From Rhodospirillaceae bacterium SYSU D60007 (lineage in GTDB: Bacteria; Pseudomonadota; Alphaproteobacteria; Reyranellales; Reyranellaceae), in the NCBI GenBank assembly GCA_003574685.1, contig QOCQ01000012.1:1-64000 (forward strand): DNA of 64,000 nucleotides, in the 5' to 3' direction. The translations under genes and the position numbers were made by a program. Below the pieces are notes generated by a model. That model was not told the origin of the DNA. It saw nothing but the letters and a program-made list of their open reading frames with translations, and ran no database searches. Shown here one piece after another: positions 16,554-27,394 of this stretch; position 1 is the stretch's first letter; every line of letters starts with the position of its first letter.

Positions 16554-17558
16554 ATGAGGACTTCGGGCACTATCGCAACCGGCAATGGCAGCGATTGCAG
16601 CGTCGTGCGGTTCTCGACCGAGGACTACGCGCCGCGCCAGCGCCTCGATGCCCTGCACGAGATCCTCGGCCGCAATTTGCAGAAGGTGCATGTCGAGCCG
16701 CTGGCAGGAGAAGCCTTCCATACCGCCGTGACGCTGCGCCAGATGCCCGGCCTGTTCCTGTATACGGCCTCCCGTTCGGCAGCGATCTATCGGCGGTCCC
16801 GCGAGTTCATCGAGCACGATGACGTCGTCGTGATCTGTGGGTTCGCCGCCGGCTACGAGGTCCATCATCTCGGCCGCCCGCTCGCGATGGGACCGGGCGA
16901 AGCGGTCATCCTCACCGGCGCCGAGCCTGCCTTGTTCGGCGGACCGGATCAGAGATGCGTCCGCCTGCTGCGCGTGCCGGTGCGCCTGCTCGCGCCGCTG
17001 GTTACCGACCTTGACGCCGCGTATGGGCGGCTGATCCCCGCGGACAATCCCGCGCTGCGGCTTCTCGTCGGCTACTTCGGCCTTCTCGAGGAAGCAGAAA
17101 CCTTCGAAGCACCCGAGCTGCGCCGGCAGGCCGTGACCCACGTTCACGATCTCGTTGCGCTTGCTATCGGCGCCACGCGCGATGCAGCGGAAATTGCCGG
17201 ATGCCGCGGTGCGCGCGCAGCGCGTTTGCGTGCGATCAAGCAGGACATTGCAAACCGGCTCGATCAGCCCGACTTGTCGGTGGCGACGATCGCCGCGCAG
17301 CACCGGGTCAAGCCGCGGTGGGTCCAGCGGCTGTTCGAACGCGAGGGCACGACCTTTACCGGGTACGTTCTGGCGCAACGCCTTGCACGCGCGCACCGCC
17401 TGCTGGCCGATCCGCGCCATGCCAGCGTGAAGATCAGCGCCATCGCGCTCGATGCCGGCTTCGGTGATCTGTCCTACTTCAACCGTGCCTTTCGCCGGCA
17501 CTATGGCATCACGCCCTCCGAACTGCGCGCTACGGCCAGCGAGCACAGCGAACCTTGA
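16554..17558 (+). CDS. AraC family transcriptional regulator, tandem copy 2
   Basis: The 334-residue paralogue of the preceding gene has the same architecture: an N-terminal sensor domain of about 218 residues, then LSVATIAAQHRVKPRWVQRLF and KISAIALDAGFGDLSYFNRAFRRHYGITPSE. The upstream sequence (CATCGAGGCGGG-TCTGGTTC-ATGAG) repeats that of copy 1, which shows a tandem duplication including the ribosome site. The near-identical recognition helices should bind the same DNA sites, while the diverged sensor half suggests a different inducer. The two copies could also form heterodimers. Confidence 0.88.
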   Translation: MRTSGTIATGNGSDCSVVRFSTEDYAPRQRLDALHEILGRNLQKVHVEPLAGEAFHTAVTLRQMPGLFLYTASRSAAIYRRSREFIEHDDVVVICGFAAGYEVHHLGRPLAMGPGEAVILTGAEPALFGGPDQRCVRLLRVPVRLLAPLVTDLDAAYGRLIPADNPALRLLVGYFGLLEEAETFEAPELRRQAVTHVHDLVALAIGATRDAAEIAGCRGARAARLRAIKQDIANRLDQPDLSVATIAAQHRVKPRWVQRLFEREGTTFTGYVLAQRLARAHRLLADPRHASVKISAIALDAGFGDLSYFNRAFRRHYGITPSELRATASEHSEP

Positions 17559-17616
17559 CGCAACTGGGGCTGCGGAGTACCTACGCGCCGGTTTTCCGGG
17601 CGTTGCCCGGCCCGAT

Positions 17617-17694
17617 GGCGGCCGTAGCTCAGTTGGTTAGAGCGCCAGATTGTGATTCTGGATGTCGCCGGTTCGAATCCGGTCGGCCGCCCCA
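17617..17694 (+). tRNA. tRNA-His (GTG)
   Basis: A complete cloverleaf is visible. The acceptor stem GCGGCCG pairs with CGGCCGC, the anticodon loop is TTGTGAT with GTG, the T-loop is TTCGAAT, and CCA is encoded. An extra G-1 at 17617 faces C73 at 17691. This is the canonical bacterial tRNA-His identity pair, which many alphaproteobacteria have lost. Confidence 0.97.
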
Positions 17695-17718
17695 AATTCC
17701 GGTACGATCCCAGCCGCC

Positions 17719-19155
17719 ATGATCGACGATCTCGCCCTGCTGACGTGCGCCGAGATGCAGGCGGCGGAGCGCCATGCCATGCGCGCGGGCATCCCGGCGC
17801 GCGAGTTGATGGAACGCGCGGGTGCGGCGGTGGCGGCCGCGATCATGGCGCGGTTTCCGGCACAGCCCGTGGCGGTGCTGTGCGGGCCCGGCAACAATGG
17901 CGGCGACGGCTTCGTGGTGGCGCGTCACCTCGGGGCGGCGGGCTGGCCGGTGCGGGTGGCGGCGCTACCGGGCGCGCGGCCGGCCGGGCTATGGCACGGA
18001 CCGGTGGAGGCGCTGGCGCCCGTCGTGCTGGAGGGCCGGCCGCTGGTGGTGGACGCGCTGTTTGGCGCCGGGCTGGGGCGGCCGATTGAAGGGGTTGGGG
18101 CGGAAATCATCCGGGCGATCAACGATGCGGGGCTGTCGTGCGTCGCGGTCGACCTGCCCAGCGGGCTGGCCGGCGACAGCGGCCAGATCCTGGGCTGCGC
18201 CCCGAAATGCGCACTGACCGTCACCTTCTTTCGACGCAAGCCGGCGCATCTGCTGGTCAATGGCCGGGTGCTGGGCGGCGAACTTGTGGTGGCCGATATC
18301 GGCATCTCGCCGGCGGCGCTGGACGAGGTGGGCCCCCGCCAATGGCGCAACGATCCGCGTCTGTGGCGCCTGGAGCTGCGGCAGCCCTCGCTTGCCGACC
18401 ACAAATACGTACGCGGCCACGTGCTGGTGGTGGGTGGCAGCCGCATGACCGGTGCGGCGCGGCTTGTGGCGCTGGCGGCGCGGCGGGTGGGCGCGGGGCT
18501 GGTGACCATCGCGGCCCCGCCCCAGGCGATGCCGGTCTACCAGGCGGCCGAGGCCGGCAACATCGTCGTGCCCCTCGAGGGGCCCGGCGCCTTCCGCGGC
18601 CTGACGGCCGACCCACGCCGCAACGCCTTCGTGATCGGTCCAGGCGCCGGTGCAAACCCCGCGACGCGGCAGCAGGTCACTGACGCGCTGGCTACCGGCC
18701 GGACCTGCGTGCTCGATGCCGATGCGCTGACGGCTTTCGCCGGAAACGCCGCGGCCCTGGAAGGCGCCATCCTCACGCCGCACGAGGGGGAATTCGCGCG
18801 TCTGTTCCCCGACATCGGCAAGGAGCGGGGCAAGCTGGAGCGCGCCCGCCAGGCGGCCCGGCGGGCCGGTGCGGTGGTGCTGCTGAAGGGTGCCGACACG
18901 GTCGTGGCCGCCCCCGACGGCCGTGTCGTTATTAATGACAACGCGCCGCCGTGGCTGGCCACTGCAGGTGCTGGCGACGTGCTGGCGGGCATGGTGGCCG
19001 GGCTCGCCGCACAGGGCATGAGCCCGTTCCCAGCCGCGGCGGCAGCGGTGTGGATGCACGGTGCCGCGGCCACCCGGGTGGGGCCTGGCCTGATCGCCGA
19101 AGACCTGCCGGCGACAGTGCCCGCGGTGCTGTCGGAGCTGGCGATAACCCTTTGA
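17719..19155 (+). CDS. nnr: Bifunctional NAD(P)H-hydrate epimerase / ADP-dependent dehydratase
   Basis: The 478-residue product fuses the two NAD(P)HX repair enzymes. The N-terminal YjeF_N epimerase domain (1-215) shows LMERAGAAV, CGPGNNGGDGFVVARHL and VDALFGAGLGRPI. The C-terminal ribokinase-like dehydratase shows GGSRMTGAARL, GPGAG, DADALTAF, LTPHEGEFARLF and TAGAGDVLAG. It restores hydrated NADH and NADPH, using ADP or ATP for dehydration. The ATG at 17719 starts the conserved region; longer frames enter the tRNA gene. It lies between tRNA-His and tRNA-Leu on the same strand. Confidence 0.93.
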   Translation: MIDDLALLTCAEMQAAERHAMRAGIPARELMERAGAAVAAAIMARFPAQPVAVLCGPGNNGGDGFVVARHLGAAGWPVRVAALPGARPAGLWHGPVEALAPVVLEGRPLVVDALFGAGLGRPIEGVGAEIIRAINDAGLSCVAVDLPSGLAGDSGQILGCAPKCALTVTFFRRKPAHLLVNGRVLGGELVVADIGISPAALDEVGPRQWRNDPRLWRLELRQPSLADHKYVRGHVLVVGGSRMTGAARLVALAARRVGAGLVTIAAPPQAMPVYQAAEAGNIVVPLEGPGAFRGLTADPRRNAFVIGPGAGANPATRQQVTDALATGRTCVLDADALTAFAGNAAALEGAILTPHEGEFARLFPDIGKERGKLERARQAARRAGAVVLLKGADTVVAAPDGRVVINDNAPPWLATAGAGDVLAGMVAGLAAQGMSPFPAAAAAVWMHGAAATRVGPGLIAEDLPATVPAVLSELAITL

Positions 19156-19204
19156 CCCACCAGTGCGTGCAGGCTAGAAGGCGCGCCTTGGCCGCGGCCG
19201 CTCC

Positions 19205-19289
19205 GCGGGCGTGGTGGAATTGGCAGACACACCAGATTTAGGTTCTGGCGCCGCAAGGCATGGGGGTTCAAGTCCCTCCGCCCGCACCA
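19205..19289 (+). tRNA. tRNA-Leu (TAG)
   Basis: This is a class II tRNA of 85 bases with acceptor GCGGGCG/CGCCCGC, anticodon stem CCAGA/TCTGG with loop TTTAGGT (anticodon TAG), a variable arm, T-loop TTCAAGT, and encoded CCA after A73. It directly precedes tig, the common alphaproteobacterial arrangement. Confidence 0.96.
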
Positions 19290-19322
19290 ACGGACAACCA
19301 GGGTTCACCGGATCCTCGACAC

Positions 19323-20663
19323 ATGCACATCACCGAAATCACCAATGAAGGACTGAAGCGCGCCTACAAGGTCGTGGTGCCCCAGGCGACGCTCGCCGGC
19401 CAGGTCGACAGCCGGCTGAGCGAGATGTCGAAGACGGCGGTGATGCCCGGCTTCCGCCGCGGCAAGGTGCCGGTACACCTGCTGCGCAAGCAGTTCGGCC
19501 AGGCGCTGTTCGGCGAGGCGGTCCAGAAGGCGGTCAGCGACAGCATCGAAAAGACGGTCGAGGACAACAAATTGCGTCCCGCCCTGCAGCCGAACATCGA
19601 GGTGAAGGCGCTGGGCGAGGACAAGGATCTGGAATTCGACGTCACTGTCGAGGTCATGCCCGAGATTGATGACGTCGATTTCGGCGCCATCGAGCTGGAG
19701 CGGCCGAAGGTTGCCGTGGAGGAGAAGGCGGTCGATGAAGCGATGGAGCGCATCGCGGCCGCCAACAAGGAGGAGAGGGAGCTGGCATCGCCTCGCCCGG
19801 CCGCAAAGGGCGACATGGTGAAGATCGACTTCACGGGCTATGTCGATGGCACGGCGTTCCCCAACGGGACGGCCACGGACTACACGCTGGAGATCGGCTC
19901 GGCCAGCCTCATCCCTGGCTTCGAGGATCAGCTCGTCGGGGCCAGCGCCGGCGAAGAGCGCGATGTCAAGGTTACGTTTCCCGCCGAATACGGCGCGAAG
20001 GAGCTCGCCGGCAAGGAGGCCACCTTCAAGGTGAAGGTGAAGGAAATCCGCGACCTCGTGGCGCGGCCGATCGACGAGGAGCTGGCCAAGAGCTCGGGCT
20101 TCGACAGCCTGGAAGCCATGCGCAAGGCGGTTCGCGAGCGCATCGAGCAGGAGTACCAGCAAGTTTCGCGCAACATCGTCAAGCGCAAGTTGCTCGACCA
20201 GCTCGCGGAGCGCTGCAAGTTCGCCGTTCCATCGGGTCTGGTCGACATGGAGTTCGAGGCGATCTGGAAGCAGGTCGAGGATGCAAAGAAGACCGGCCAG
20301 AAGGTTGAAGAGGATGAGGAAAAGCTGAAGGCCGAATACCGCGCCATCGCCGACCGGCGGGTGCGTCTGGGCCTGCTGCTGGCCGAGATCGGCCGCAAGA
20401 ACAACATCGAGGTCAGCGCTGCGGAGATAAACCAGGCGGTGCTGCGCGAAGCGCAGCGCTTCCCCGGCCAGGAGCGGCGGGTGCTCGAGTTCTACCAGAA
20501 GAGTCCCGAGATGCGCGATCGTCTGCGCGCGCCGATTTTCGAGGACAAGACCATCGATTTCGCGCTCGAGCTGGCCCGGGTCACCGACAAGCCGGTTTCC
20601 CCCGAGGAACTGCTGAAATCGGCGCGCGACGACGAGGAAGAGAAAGCGGGCGCAGCGGCGTGA
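19323..20663 (+). CDS. tig: Trigger factor, ribosome-associated chaperone / peptidyl-prolyl isomerase
   Basis: The 446-residue protein has the three trigger factor domains. The N-terminal ribosome-binding domain carries the signature MPGFRRGKVP (about residues 40-49). An FKBP-like isomerase domain follows (about 150-235, GDMVKIDFTGYVDG and LIPGFEDQLVGASAGEE). A long helical C-terminal chaperone domain ends in an acidic tail. It binds nascent chains at ribosomal protein L23 and delays misfolding. The ATG at 19323 begins the conserved MHITEITNEGLKRAY. It is followed by clpP and clpX, linking co-translational folding and proteolysis genes. Confidence 0.97.
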   Translation: MHITEITNEGLKRAYKVVVPQATLAGQVDSRLSEMSKTAVMPGFRRGKVPVHLLRKQFGQALFGEAVQKAVSDSIEKTVEDNKLRPALQPNIEVKALGEDKDLEFDVTVEVMPEIDDVDFGAIELERPKVAVEEKAVDEAMERIAAANKEERELASPRPAAKGDMVKIDFTGYVDGTAFPNGTATDYTLEIGSASLIPGFEDQLVGASAGEERDVKVTFPAEYGAKELAGKEATFKVKVKEIRDLVARPIDEELAKSSGFDSLEAMRKAVRERIEQEYQQVSRNIVKRKLLDQLAERCKFAVPSGLVDMEFEAIWKQVEDAKKTGQKVEEDEEKLKAEYRAIADRRVRLGLLLAEIGRKNNIEVSAAEINQAVLREAQRFPGQERRVLEFYQKSPEMRDRLRAPIFEDKTIDFALELARVTDKPVSPEELLKSARDDEEEKAGAAA

Positions 20664-20665
20664 CG

Positions 20666-20694
20666 CTTGCGGCGGAGGACGCCGCACGCCATCT
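20666..20694 (+). promoter_or_regulatory. Candidate sigma-32 (RpoH) promoter for clpP
   Basis: CTTGCGG (20666-20672) and CGCCATCT (20687-20694) are spaced by 14 bases, close to the heat-shock consensus CTTGAAA-N13/14-CCCCATNT. The -10-like box is identical to the one in front of lon. It lies 90 bases upstream of the clpP start. Prediction by eye only. Confidence 0.45.
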
Positions 20695-20783
20695 CTGCGG
20701 TGCTACGCAGGCTTGAATTTTTCGCCGGTCAGCCGTTTCCGACAGGAGCCCGGCCGCCGGCCCGGGGTAAAGGGACAGGCAGA

Positions 20784-21428
20784 ATGATCCGCGAGCGCGA
20801 TCCCCTCGAGGTCTACAGCAACATCTACGTGCCGATGGTCGTGGAGCAGACGGCGCGCGGCGAGCGCGGCTACGATATCTGGTCACGCCTGCTGAAGGAG
20901 CGCATCGTCTTCCTCAGCGGTCCGGTCGAGGACCACGTATCGACACTGCTGTGCGCACAGCTTCTGTATCTGGAATCGGAGAACCCGACCAAGGACATCG
21001 CGTTCTACATCAATTCCCCCGGCGGCGTCGTCTCGTCCGGCCTCGCGATCTACGACACCATGCGCTACATCCGGCCCGGCGTGTCCACGGTATGCATCGG
21101 CCAGGCGGCGTCCATGGGCTCGCTGCTGCTGACCGCCGGCGAGAAGGGCAAACGTTTCGCGCTGCCCAATGCGCGGCTGATGATCCACCAGCCGTCAGGT
21201 GGCGCACAGGGGCAGGCGGCCGATATCGAGATCCAGGCGCGCGAGATTCTCGCGACGCGCAACAAGCTTAACCGCATGTACATGGAACATACCGGCCAGC
21301 CGCTGGACGTCATTGAACAGTCGATGGATCGCGACAAGTTCTTTAGCCCCGAGGAGGCCAAATCGTTTGGCCTGATCGATGACGTGCTGCTGAAGCGGCC
21401 CGTGGCCGCAGAGCAGAAGACAGGCTGA
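20784..21428 (+). CDS. clpP: ATP-dependent Clp protease proteolytic subunit
   Basis: The 214-residue serine peptidase carries the complete catalytic triad: S110 in GQAASMGS, H135 in LMIHQPSGG, and D184 in MDRDKFFS. It forms a tetradecameric barrel that degrades substrates unfolded by ClpX or ClpA. The ATG at 20784 opens the conserved N-terminal axial-loop region (residues 1-20). The longer upstream frame contains the promoter region. It stands between tig and clpX, with a sigma-32-like promoter upstream. Confidence 0.97.
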   Translation: MIRERDPLEVYSNIYVPMVVEQTARGERGYDIWSRLLKERIVFLSGPVEDHVSTLLCAQLLYLESENPTKDIAFYINSPGGVVSSGLAIYDTMRYIRPGVSTVCIGQAASMGSLLLTAGEKGKRFALPNARLMIHQPSGGAQGQAADIEIQAREILATRNKLNRMYMEHTGQPLDVIEQSMDRDKFFSPEEAKSFGLIDDVLLKRPVAAEQKTG

Positions 21429-21493
21429 GTCGGCACAATTGCGGTGGGGCGGCCGTTCATGCGGCCTGCAGTCATACCCACAATATTTTGAGG

Positions 21494-21523
21494 TTGTGCC
21501 TGAGGGACCGGCAAGCGTAACAT
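21494..21523 (+). promoter_or_regulatory. Candidate housekeeping promoter for clpX
   Basis: TTGTGC (21494-21499) and TAACAT (21518-21523) are spaced by 18 bases in the 140-base clpP-clpX gap. The gap also has a small CACAA...TTGTG inverted repeat just upstream. This suggests clpX can be expressed apart from clpP. Confidence 0.3.
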
Positions 21524-21568
21524 AGTTATAGCGTGCCGGACGGTGCGTTCTGGAGGCAGAGTACGCCC

Positions 21569-22840
21569 ATGGCGACGAACAAGACCGGCGGCGATTCGCG
21601 GAACACGCTCTACTGTTCGTTCTGCGGCAAGAGCCAGCACGAGGTCCGCAAGCTGATCGCCGGGCCGACGGTATTCATTTGCGATGAGTGCGTCGAACTG
21701 TGCATGGACATCATCCGGGAGGAGAACAAGACCACCCTGGTGAAGTCCAAGGACGGCGTGCCGACCCCGCGGGAAATCCGCCAGATCCTCGACGACTACG
21801 TGATCGGGCAGGACTACGCCAAAAAGGTGCTCTCGGTCGCCGTCCACAACCATTACAAGCGCCTGCATCACGGCGCCAAGAACAACGACGTCGAGCTCGC
21901 CAAGTCGAACATCCTGCTGATCGGCCCCACCGGCTCGGGCAAGACGCTGCTGGCGCAGACGCTGGCGCGCATGCTGGACGTGCCCTTCACGATGGCCGAC
22001 GCCACGACGCTCACCGAGGCGGGCTATGTCGGCGAGGATGTCGAAAACATCATCCTGAAGCTGTTGCAGGCCTCGGACTACAACGTCGAACGGGCGCAGC
22101 GCGGCATCGTCTACATCGACGAGGTCGACAAGATCAGCCGCAAGTCCGACAACCCCTCGATCACGCGCGACGTGTCGGGCGAGGGTGTGCAGCAGGCGCT
22201 GCTGAAGATCATGGAAGGCACGATCGCCAGCGTCCCGCCGCAGGGTGGACGCAAGCATCCGCAGCAGGAATTCCTGCAGGTCGATACGACCAACATCCTG
22301 TTCGTCTGCGGTGGCGCCTTCGCCGGGCTGGAGCGGATCATCTCGCACCGCCGCCAGGGCACCTCGATCGGCTTCGGCGCCGAGGTACGGGGGCCGGACG
22401 ACCGGCGCACCGGCGAGATCCTGCGCGATCTGGAGCCCGAGGACCTGCTGAAATATGGCCTGATCCCCGAGTTCGTCGGCCGCCTGCCGGTCGTGGCGAC
22501 ACTCGACGATCTGGACGAGCAGGCGCTGGTCGAGATCCTGACCAAGCCCAAGAACGCGCTGGTGCGCCAGTACCAGCGACTGTTCGACATGGAGAGTACC
22601 CGCCTGAAGTTCACCGAGGATGCGCTGCGCTGCGTTGCCCAGAAGGCGATCGCGCGCAAGACCGGCGCCCGGGGGCTTCGCTCGATCATGGAAGCCATCC
22701 TGCTGAACACCATGTACGAATTGCCCGGCCTGCAGGCGGTCGACGAGGTGGTGGTCAACCGCGAGGTCGTCGAAGGCCGGGCCCAGCCGCTGTATACCTA
22801 CAGCGAGCGCAAGGAGCTTGAGGCGCCGGCAGGCGCTTGA
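21569..22840 (+). CDS. clpX: ATP-dependent Clp protease ATP-binding subunit ClpX
   Basis: The 423-residue AAA+ unfoldase has an N-terminal C4 zinc-binding domain (C16, C19, C38, C41), Walker A GPTGSGKT (119-126), Walker B YIDEVDK, and the IGF loop (in [13 protein letters not shown]) that docks onto ClpP. It unfolds tagged proteins and feeds them to ClpP. The start at 21569 gives the usual [10 protein letters not shown]-type leader. GGAGG lies 12 bases upstream, a somewhat long spacing. Confidence 0.98.
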   Translation: MATNKTGGDSRNTLYCSFCGKSQHEVRKLIAGPTVFICDECVELCMDIIREENKTTLVKSKDGVPTPREIRQILDDYVIGQDYAKKVLSVAVHNHYKRLHHGAKNNDVELAKSNILLIGPTGSGKTLLAQTLARMLDVPFTMADATTLTEAGYVGEDVENIILKLLQASDYNVERAQRGIVYIDEVDKISRKSDNPSITRDVSGEGVQQALLKIMEGTIASVPPQGGRKHPQQEFLQVDTTNILFVCGGAFAGLERIISHRRQGTSIGFGAEVRGPDDRRTGEILRDLEPEDLLKYGLIPEFVGRLPVVATLDDLDEQALVEILTKPKNALVRQYQRLFDMESTRLKFTEDALRCVAQKAIARKTGARGLRSIMEAILLNTMYELPGLQAVDEVVVNREVVEGRAQPLYTYSERKELEAPAGA

Positions 22841-22930
22841 GTCGGCATTTCGCAGCGCGATAGGGCGATTGCATTCGGTTGGGGAATTCCTCAGCGATTG
22901 AGGGGTTAAGGTCCGTACAGGCGGGCCATC

Positions 22931-22958
22931 CTTGAACGTGCGTCACGGATCGCCATCT
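22931..22958 (+). promoter_or_regulatory. Candidate sigma-32 (RpoH) promoter for lon
   Basis: CTTGAAC (22931-22937) and CGCCATCT (22951-22958) are separated by 13 bases and match the heat-shock consensus at most positions. The element lies about 95 bases before the lon start in a 213-base gap. The same -10 box occurs upstream of clpP. The rpoH gene lies in this window. Confidence 0.6.
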
Positions 22959-23053
22959 GTTCACAGGCAAATGGACCGGATTGTCCGGTATGCTGTGCTG
23001 GCATCCCCCGGCCGGCGGCGGCATATAGACCGCGAAGGTCAAAGTGAGGCGTG

Positions 23054-25456
<2,403 letters not shown>

Positions 25457-25479
25457 CGAGCGGGCCGGCCTTCGCCAGG

Positions 25480-25518
25480 CCGTCATCCCGAACGTAGCGA
25501 GGGATGACGGCTTTTTTT
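25480..25518 (+). terminator. Rho-independent terminator after lon
   Basis: A perfect 10-bp stem (CCGTCATCCC at 25480-25489 with GGGATGACGG at 25501-25510) is followed by seven T residues at 25512-25518, 24 bases after the lon stop. The stem also belongs to a dispersed GTCATCCCGA-type repeat whose relatives lie near 4611 and 62149. Confidence 0.92.
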
Positions 25519-25541
25519 GTTATCCGAGGGATTCTTCTTCA

Positions 25542-25619
25542 CTGGGACCGCGCGGCTCCCACCGCGCTCATAATCCGGCGCTGGCGCGCCGGTGCGCAGC
25601 CGGAGCCGCGCGGTCCCAG
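25542..25619. repeat. 18-bp perfect inverted repeat between lon and hupB
   Basis: The arms 25542-25559 (CTGGGACCGCGCGGCTCC) and 25602-25619 are exact reverse complements around a 42-base interior. The interior itself contains the palindrome-rich CCGGCGCTGGCGCGCCGG. No T-run follows. The spacer 25457-25737 otherwise holds only the lon terminator and the hupB promoter. Confidence 0.85.
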
Positions 25620-25669
25620 CAGGACAGGCGCTACATGCGGCACCCGCACGCGGCCACAGCCCCTAAATC

Positions 25670-25699
25670 TTGACGGCGGGTGAAGGGGGCTCCTAGACT
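25670..25699 (+). promoter_or_regulatory. Housekeeping-type promoter for hupB
   Basis: TTGACG (25670-25675) and TAGACT (25694-25699) are spaced by 18 bases, 38 bases upstream of the HU start codon. Both boxes are good matches to the sigma-70 consensus. Confidence 0.6.
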
Positions 25700-25737
25700 G
25701 GCGAACAAGCGCAGTCAGCAAAGGGGCCCCTCCGGAC

Positions 25738-26010
25738 ATGAACAAGAACGATCTTATCGCGGCGGTGGCGAACGCGACGAATTTGTCCAAGAGCGGCGCC
25801 GCCGAGGCCGTCGATGCGGTGTTTGCCTCCATTACCCGCGCCCTGAAGAAGAAGGACAGGGTGCTGATCGTGGGGTTCGGCACGTTTTACGCCACGAAGC
25901 GCAAGGGCGGCGTGGGCCGCAATCCGCGCACCGGAGAGCCGATCAAGATCGCGCCGGCGGTGCAGCCGAAGTTCAAGGCCGGCCGCGGGCTGAAGGACGC
26001 GTTGAACTGA
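25738..26010 (+). CDS. hupB: HU family DNA-binding protein
   Basis: The 90-residue protein aligns by eye over its whole length with bacterial HU: MNKNDLIAAVANAT, the helical dimer core, GFGTFYATKRKGGVGRNPRTGEPI (the DNA-wrapping beta arm with the conserved RNPRTG) and a C-terminal FKAGRGLKDALN. HU compacts and bends nucleoid DNA. It follows lon, the common lon-hupB order in proteobacteria, but has its own promoter. Confidence 0.97.
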   Translation: MNKNDLIAAVANATNLSKSGAAEAVDAVFASITRALKKKDRVLIVGFGTFYATKRKGGVGRNPRTGEPIKIAPAVQPKFKAGRGLKDALN

Positions 26011-26067
26011 CCGGCGCTTGCCGCGTGCGTCGCCACCGGTCCCTGTGATATGACCGCGACGGCGCAA

Positions 26068-26143
26068 GGGCGATTAGCTCAGTTGGTAGAGCATCTCGTT
26101 TACACCGAGGGGGTCGGCGGTTCGAGTCCGTCATCGCCCACCA
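26068..26143 (+). tRNA. tRNA-Val (TAC)
   Basis: A full cloverleaf: acceptor GGGCGAT/ATCGCCC, anticodon loop TTTACAC (anticodon TAC), T-loop TTCGAGT, A73 and encoded CCA. It begins 57 bases after hupB. Confidence 0.96.
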
Positions 26144-26182
26144 GGCGCCACCGCCAGGCGTTTCGCCAGTCCTCTGAAAATC

Positions 26183-26214
26183 AAGGGGAACCGCGGCTTG
26201 CGCCGCCCCTTTTC
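26183..26214 (+). terminator. Probable terminator after tRNA-Val
   Basis: AAGGGG (26183-26188) pairs with CCCCTT (26206-26211), enclosing an inner CGGC-TTGC-GCCG stem, and is followed by a short TTTT run. It is a plausible intrinsic terminator between the two tRNA genes. Confidence 0.5.
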
Positions 26215-26268
26215 ATTGACACGCAGGGGCCCGGACGTCTAAACGTGCGCCCGCCAACGAGGCCATGC

Positions 26269-26345
<77 letters not shown>

Positions 26346-26501
26346 CTTCTCAGGGAGGGAAGGGCAGGTCGGCCCCGTCCGGCAAGGGGTGAGACGATTC
26401 GTCTCCAGCCTGGCCCCTCCCGCGCACGCCGGAACGCACCAAGAATGCGGCAGCGCGAGCCGGTCAGGTTGCCCGCGGCGGCCGCCGGACGAGGGGAAGC
26501 G

Positions 26502-26867
26502 ATGGACGCGTTGCTGATCGAATACCTGCCGATCCTCGTCTTCATCGGCATCGCCGCCGGTCTGACCATCGCCATGGTCGGTGCTTCTTACCTCATCGCC
26601 CGGCAGGCGCCGGATTCGGAGAAGCTGTCGCCCTTCGAGTGCGGCTTCGCGCCCTTCAGCGACGCGCGGGCCCAGTTCGACGTGCGTTTCTATCTGGTCG
26701 CCATCCTGTTCATCATCTTCGACCTCGAGGTTGCGTTCCTGTTTCCCTGGGCGGTGGCGTTCAAGGATATCGGCACGTTCGGCTTCTGGTCGATGATGCT
26801 GTTCCTCGGCATTCTCACCGTCGGTTTCGTTTACGAATGGAAGAAGGGAGCTCTCGAATGGGAGTGA
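26502..26867 (+). CDS. nuoA: NADH-quinone oxidoreductase subunit A
   Basis: The 121-residue membrane subunit has three predicted helices (about 8-30, 62-84 and 92-112) and the family motif [23 protein letters not shown], followed by [12 protein letters not shown]. NuoA sits at the junction of the peripheral and membrane arms of complex I near the quinone site. It is the first gene of the complete nuo operon. Its start has GAGGGGAAGCG immediately upstream, and its end overlaps nuoB by 10 bases. Confidence 0.97.
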   Translation: MDALLIEYLPILVFIGIAAGLTIAMVGASYLIARQAPDSEKLSPFECGFAPFSDARAQFDVRFYLVAILFIIFDLEVAFLFPWAVAFKDIGTFGFWSMMLFLGILTVGFVYEWKKGALEWE

Positions 26868-27385
26868 CGGCTGCCGATCCCGCCGCCGGCACCGCCGCGC
26901 TGAACCGCGCGCTCGAGGGCGAGCTGGCGGACAAGGGCTTTGTCGTGGCCCAGCTCGACAAGCTGGTGTCCTGGGCGCGCTCCGGTTCGCTCTGGGGCCT
27001 CACCTTCGGGCTGGCCTGCTGCGGCGTGGAGATGATCCACACCTGGATGAGCCGCTACGATCTGGATCGTTTCGGCGTGGCGCCGATGCCGAGCCCGCGC
27101 TCGGCGGACATCATGATCGTGGCCGGCACGCTTACCAACAAGATGGCGCCGGCGCTGCGCAAGGTCTACGACCAGATGGCCGAGCCGCGCTACGTGATTT
27201 CCATGGGCTCCTGCGCCAATGGCGGTGGCTACTATCATTACAGCTATTCCGTGGTGCGCGGGTGCGATCGCATCGTGCCGGTCGATATCTACGTCCCCGG
27301 CTGTCCGCCGACGGCCGAGGCGCTGCTCTATGGCGTCCTGCAACTGCAGAAGAAGATTCGCCGCACCGGCACCCTGGTCCGTTGA
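26858..27385 (+). CDS. nuoB: NADH-quinone oxidoreductase subunit B
   Basis: The 175-residue protein carries the ligands of terminal iron-sulfur cluster N2: the tandem cysteines in LACCGVEM, one cysteine in [12 protein letters not shown], and one in [11 protein letters not shown]. It transfers electrons from the peripheral arm to ubiquinone together with NuoD. The start overlaps the nuoA stop, which implies coupling. Confidence 0.98.
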   Translation: MGVTAADPAAGTAALNRALEGELADKGFVVAQLDKLVSWARSGSLWGLTFGLACCGVEMIHTWMSRYDLDRFGVAPMPSPRSADIMIVAGTLTNKMAPALRKVYDQMAEPRYVISMGSCANGGGYYHYSYSVVRGCDRIVPVDIYVPGCPPTAEALLYGVLQLQKKIRRTGTLVR

Positions 27386-27394
27386 AGCTGCGCC

